DNA from: Nematostella vectensis
Taxonomy: Eukaryota; Cnidaria; Anthozoa; Actiniaria; Edwardsiidae
Length of the DNA: 64,000 nt
Direction of reading: 5' to 3'
Assembly: GCF_932526225.1 (NCBI RefSeq)
Contig: NC_064042.1
Location: 2,339,001 to 2,403,000 of the forward strand
Under the pieces are notes generated by a model. The model was not told the origin of the DNA, made no database searches, and worked only from the letters and a program-made list of their open reading frames with translations. A program made the position numbers and the translations under genes. Positions 62,001-64,000 of the stretch are shown here, one piece after another. The first letter of the stretch is position 1, and each line of letters opens with the position of its first letter.

Positions 62001-63985
62001 AATATGCCATATACCATCGGGTCCCTTGGAGTAGTACTTTCGTCTTCTAAGCTACTCGGGGTTCATATTTCAGATGAGCTAACATGGGCTGCGCACTGCG
62101 ACCATGTTGTCAAGAAAGCCAACAGAAGCCAACAGAAAACCAACTTTGTAAAACAAACCAAACCGGACAATCCCATCTTTCCACTTGTCAATAACAGAGT
62201 CGTTCACTCGACTAATAACATGCGTCTGAGGTCTGGAAGAAATTCCAACCCAATGATTGTACCGACAGATTAAAACATTTTGTAACTGTAAAATGTCAAG
62301 TATTAGTGTTTTTCTTTTTCTAAATGCGCAATTGCCTGTAATTCAGCTCCAATAACTGCTAGAGGCATCAATAAACAATATTAATAAAAAAATTATCCTT
62401 GATCTATAGTCCACTCCCTCTGGATCGATGTATTTTAGAATTATTCTGACCGTCTCGCGGTCGACATTTAGGCCATACTGAACCCGTAGTCTATGGTGTA
62501 TTTGCCTGTATCCGAAACAAGACCCACTTCTACTTATCTCTTGCTCAATAACATCACAAATGTCCCGGAGACTCGCATGTTGTCTTCTTCGCTGCAAACC
62601 TTTTGAACGAAGGATCCTTTTTAGCTGATGCATTGAGATAGTTATACCATGCAGTGCACAAAGAAACGATAATATCTCGCAGTACTGAAAACCAAGCAGG
62701 AAATAGCTTTCTATTATAAAATCTCGATCCCCTTGCACGCTCGGAAGATATGTCGGCACTGCAAAAGCTCCGACACAAAAAGAGTAAGCGAGAAAAATAG
62801 AAATAAAACCAATGTTTCTGTAGTTTTCTAAGTGCCTAATGAGCCTGCAATCACCGTGGTGTGGCACAGCGGTATGGCCGTGGGGCGACGGGGCCGTGGG
62901 GTGATGGGGCGATGAGGCCGTGAGGCGATGGGGCCGTGGGGCGATGGGGCCGTGGGGCGATGGGGCCGTGGGAATAAAAAATATATACCCAAAATACCAT
63001 GTCCCTTATTGGCCACCGTAGAAAATAACGAAATTATTCATATCTGCGAGCGGCGAACACGCTTCAGTCGTTTCTCCTTTTGTTATGAGGCCTATACTGC
63101 AGTCTAAACAAACGATGCACGCGACTACAGTGTTACTTGCTTAGACGCCGTCCCCAAATACACACTTTTACTTAAAGAGTCTCTCTCTATCAGCCGCCAT
63201 GTTGACATCCAAGCAAAATACATATTTTTTTCGTTCTAGATGGTTTTACCATGAAGGATGTTGTGTACAAATGGCTGGACGACCCCAAGCAGAAAACTAT
63301 AGAGACGGCCGAGGGACTAGACGCCACGGAATTTAGCATTGTCTCCCTTAAGCCTATGGAGAACATAAGTGTGTTCAACCTAGGTAAGATCGCCCCCAGG
63401 AGAACACAAATGTGTTCAGCCTAGATAAGTTCTCCCCTGGGGTATCTTCGGGGTGTGGCGGTTAGTTAGTCAATTGTACAATCGTTTTGTCAAATCAATA
63501 GTACAAGGCATTTGAATCTTTGTCTGCAATCTCTGTTCAAGAAATTGGTTGGTAGGTTCAGAGATTTTAGCAATACGCAGGTTGAGCCAGTGCAAGAAAG
63601 ACCCGCAAAATATAAAAACAATTGACTATACTACATTAACTTTTTATATATGCTTTGTTGCGCGACCTCCCACAATCCAAAATTTCGTTCTTCGTTTGGG
63701 AATAGCGCGTAGTCAATCAAACCAAACAATCAAAAACCAGACAATCCGCCCCCAAACCTTTTGTCTGACTACGCGTTTTTCCCAAACGAGACATGGATGT
63801 TGGATTCGCCGTGGTCGCGCAACATCGAATTTGGCCGTAATGTTGTATGTCTGAAAAAAAAAATTCTTTTAACTTTCTCAGGGAATTTCTCAAGCTTGAC
63901 CATGCGGATATATTTGGACAGAAGGACAACTTATTACGTCATACAGATTTACATTCCTTGCAGTATGATAGTTATGCTTTCATGG
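56082..63985 (+). CDS. Cys-loop ligand-gated ion channel subunit (glycine/GABA-type), 5' seven exons, continues past window
   Basis: Pentameric channel subunit of the plasma membrane. Exons: 56082-56164, 56432-56565, 56779-56849, 57075-57301, 57883-57965, 63240-63383, 63882-63985; the frame is kept at each GT-AG joint. Exon 1 encodes a signal peptide (LHVGALIVMLAHAHSSSC). The extracellular domain shows LDELLDVMVNCYDNRVRPTY, loop D RQRWLDPRLAYGD, TPDTYIVNKK, RISRNGSVIFSAE, and the Cys-loop CQMDLRNFPMDEQQC with exactly 13 residues between cysteines. Exon 7 begins TM1 as YYVIQIYIPCSMIVMLSW. Order and motifs match glycine and GABA-A receptor families; loop D (RQ.W.DPRLAY) is especially glycine-receptor-like. 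Ligand and ion choice cannot be told because TM2 lies outside the window. Intron 5 is over 5 kb because of a transposon insertion. Confidence 0.94.
58145..59472. repeat. Left subterminal satellite, 16-bp unit, ~83 copies
   Basis: Unit CGGCCCCATCGCCCCA with point variants (ACGACC, CTCATCGCCACA, CACCGCCCC). The unit lacks stop codons in all six frames, so it gives 100-500-codon open frames in several frames at once; these are artefacts. GC-rich block of ~1.33 kb in otherwise AT-rich DNA. Confidence 0.96.
59482..60762 (+). pseudogene. Transposon-borne HECT-domain-like gene, broken
   Basis: The plus-strand frame from ~59484 reads DEKPSPGPSVSWSPESPLAS, then a TAG (59676-59678), then SHECVKELLTLYRDPTILSS and LSFHGEDGEGDAVLRDVYSV (the 'F.GE...GD.LR.' start seen in HECT-like domains), running to a second TAG (60119-60121). 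A frame change near 60208 then gives ELVSKPYLPIMKIGQGMGYY and WLLRYVRN, a TAA follows (60431-60433), and the same frame resumes with LSRLLRFCTGSEYV and ARTCFNILVIPENYTSY. The TCFN with LP/IP.Y.SY is the HECT C-lobe active-site motif, so the catalytic Cys is still present. Similar HECT-like genes are annotated in fish and cnidarian mobile elements. At least three stops/shifts make this copy dead unless some are splice boundaries. Confidence 0.75.
60763..61559. other. Non-coding middle of the IS3EU element
   Basis: AT-rich region between the 3' ends of the two convergent transposon genes; no conserved segment is seen. It probably holds the 3' UTRs of both. Confidence 0.5.
61560..62867 (-). pseudogene. 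IS3EU-type transposase (HTH + DDE/rve integrase), broken
   Basis: Minus strand. The N-part (62867-~62395) includes ISMHQLKRILRSKGLQRRR and GSCFGYRQIHHRLRVQYGLN, an IS3-like HTH_21 region, and stops being transposase after DPEGVDYRSR. A LINE fragment (~62046-62395) interrupts it. The frame resumes at ~62045 with KYYSKGPDGIWHIDGYDKLK, the first catalytic Asp in WHID; then FVRADCGTEN (second Asp) and TSNQRIEAWW (catalytic Glu). A TAG at 61686-61688 follows at once, but the sequence past it still reads FLRKSNSNWWRKYFKDMRDI and CLRFCYFNIIQDEL, as in intact relatives. The DDE residues remain, but the nonsense codon and insertion make this copy inactive. Confidence 0.85.
62046..62395 (+). mobile_element. 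Truncated, internally deleted LINE (CR1/L2-like) 3' fragment nested in the transposase
   Basis: Plus strand reads SSSKLLGVHISDELTWAAHC and DHVVKKANR, the conserved 'LLGV.I...L.W..H' segment near the end of LINE reverse transcriptases. After a deletion it jumps to NNRVVHSTNNMRLRSGRNS and a stop, as at LINE ORF2 C-termini. The 3' end is AT-rich with CAATATTAATAAAAAAA. It splits the minus-strand transposase between ..VDYRSR and RRKYYS... Confidence 0.78.
62868..62969. repeat. Right subterminal repeat, 16-bp unit, ~6 copies
   Basis: Reverse complement of the left satellite (GGGGCGATGGGGCCGT). Only about 100 bp, against about 1330 bp at the left end. Confidence 0.95.
63366..63440 (+). repeat. Tandem copy of the exon 6 end and donor of the Cys-loop receptor
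   Basis: GTGTTCAACCTAG|GTAAGATCGCCCC (true exon end at 63383) is followed ~39 bp later by GTGTTCAGCCTAG|ATAAGTTCTCCCC, where the donor GT has become AT. The shared AGAACA.AA.TGTGTTC lead-in supports a local duplication. Confidence 0.72.
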
Positions 63986-64000
63986 GTAAGTACAATGTTG

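Larger units (their letters stand above)
58089..63026. mobile_element. IS3EU-type DNA transposon (element 58095-63020) with 6-bp target duplication GAAAAT
   Basis: The ends are TACGGTGGCC...GGCCACCGTA, with inverted repeats of 51 bp (58095-58145 and 62970-63020, one mismatch) that run on into subterminal 16-bp repeats on both sides. GAAAAT lies directly outside each end (58089-58094, 63021-63026). The cargo is a minus-strand integrase-like DDE transposase and a plus-strand HECT-like gene, both broken. An IS3-like HTH plus DDE transposase with a 6-bp target duplication fits the IS3EU superfamily as I know it. It sits in intron 5 of the Cys-loop receptor gene and explains most of that intron's length. 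Confidence 0.88.

Overview
This window looks like a piece of an animal nuclear genome, most likely a cnidarian such as a sea anemone. The basis is AT-rich DNA, genes split by many GT-AG introns, conserved metazoan proteins, a densely shuffled SRCR/FN3 receptor, an intron-poor GPCR, and abundant short inverted-repeat elements, minisatellites and an IS3EU-type transposon. The taxon is an inference. I found no prokaryotic features, CRISPR arrays, rRNA or convincing tRNA genes.

Layout. 1-3020 (-): thymidylate kinase DTYMK, lacking only its last few codons. 3021-6567: intergenic DNA with several foldback elements. 6568-7758 (-): a seven-transmembrane peptide-receptor-like GPCR whose 5' end runs into a minisatellite and whose visible exon has no usable ATG. 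8200-15610: long gene-poor stretch with an (ACAG)n microsatellite, a 32-bp minisatellite (13917-14510) and a ~93-bp array. 15611-31853 (-): complete 26-exon BMS1, the GTPase of small-subunit ribosome assembly, 1354 residues. 32175-33921 (+): complete three-exon POLR2H (RPB8), sharing a 321-bp divergent promoter with BMS1. 34617-35797 (-): broken partial copy of the next gene. 36675-41197 (-): complete eight-exon single-pass receptor, signal peptide-2xSRCR-4xFN3-TM-tyrosine tail. 41198-56081: gene-poor, with repeats, a ~4.0-kb element with 557-bp inverted repeats flanked by TTAA (48436-52462) and a ~1.15-kb foldback element. 56082-63985+ (+): Cys-loop (glycine/GABA-type) receptor, 5' seven exons, continuing off the right edge.

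The most striking structure is in the last large intron of the Cys-loop receptor. A 4926-bp DNA transposon (58095-63020) sits there with 51-bp terminal inverted repeats, a perfect 6-bp target duplication (GAAAAT), a broken DDE/integrase-like transposase on the minus strand, a broken HECT-like ubiquitin-ligase C-lobe gene on the plus strand, a 16-bp subterminal repeat hugely expanded on one side only, and a LINE fragment nested inside the transposase. 

A second theme is tandem copying of splice junctions. Exon ends with their splice sites are repeated in introns of BMS1 (exons 6 and 24), at the GPCR 5' edge and after exon 6 of the Cys-loop receptor. BMS1 and POLR2H are general ribosome-making and transcription genes, and the receptors are cell-surface proteins. 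I see no sign that the genes form one pathway.
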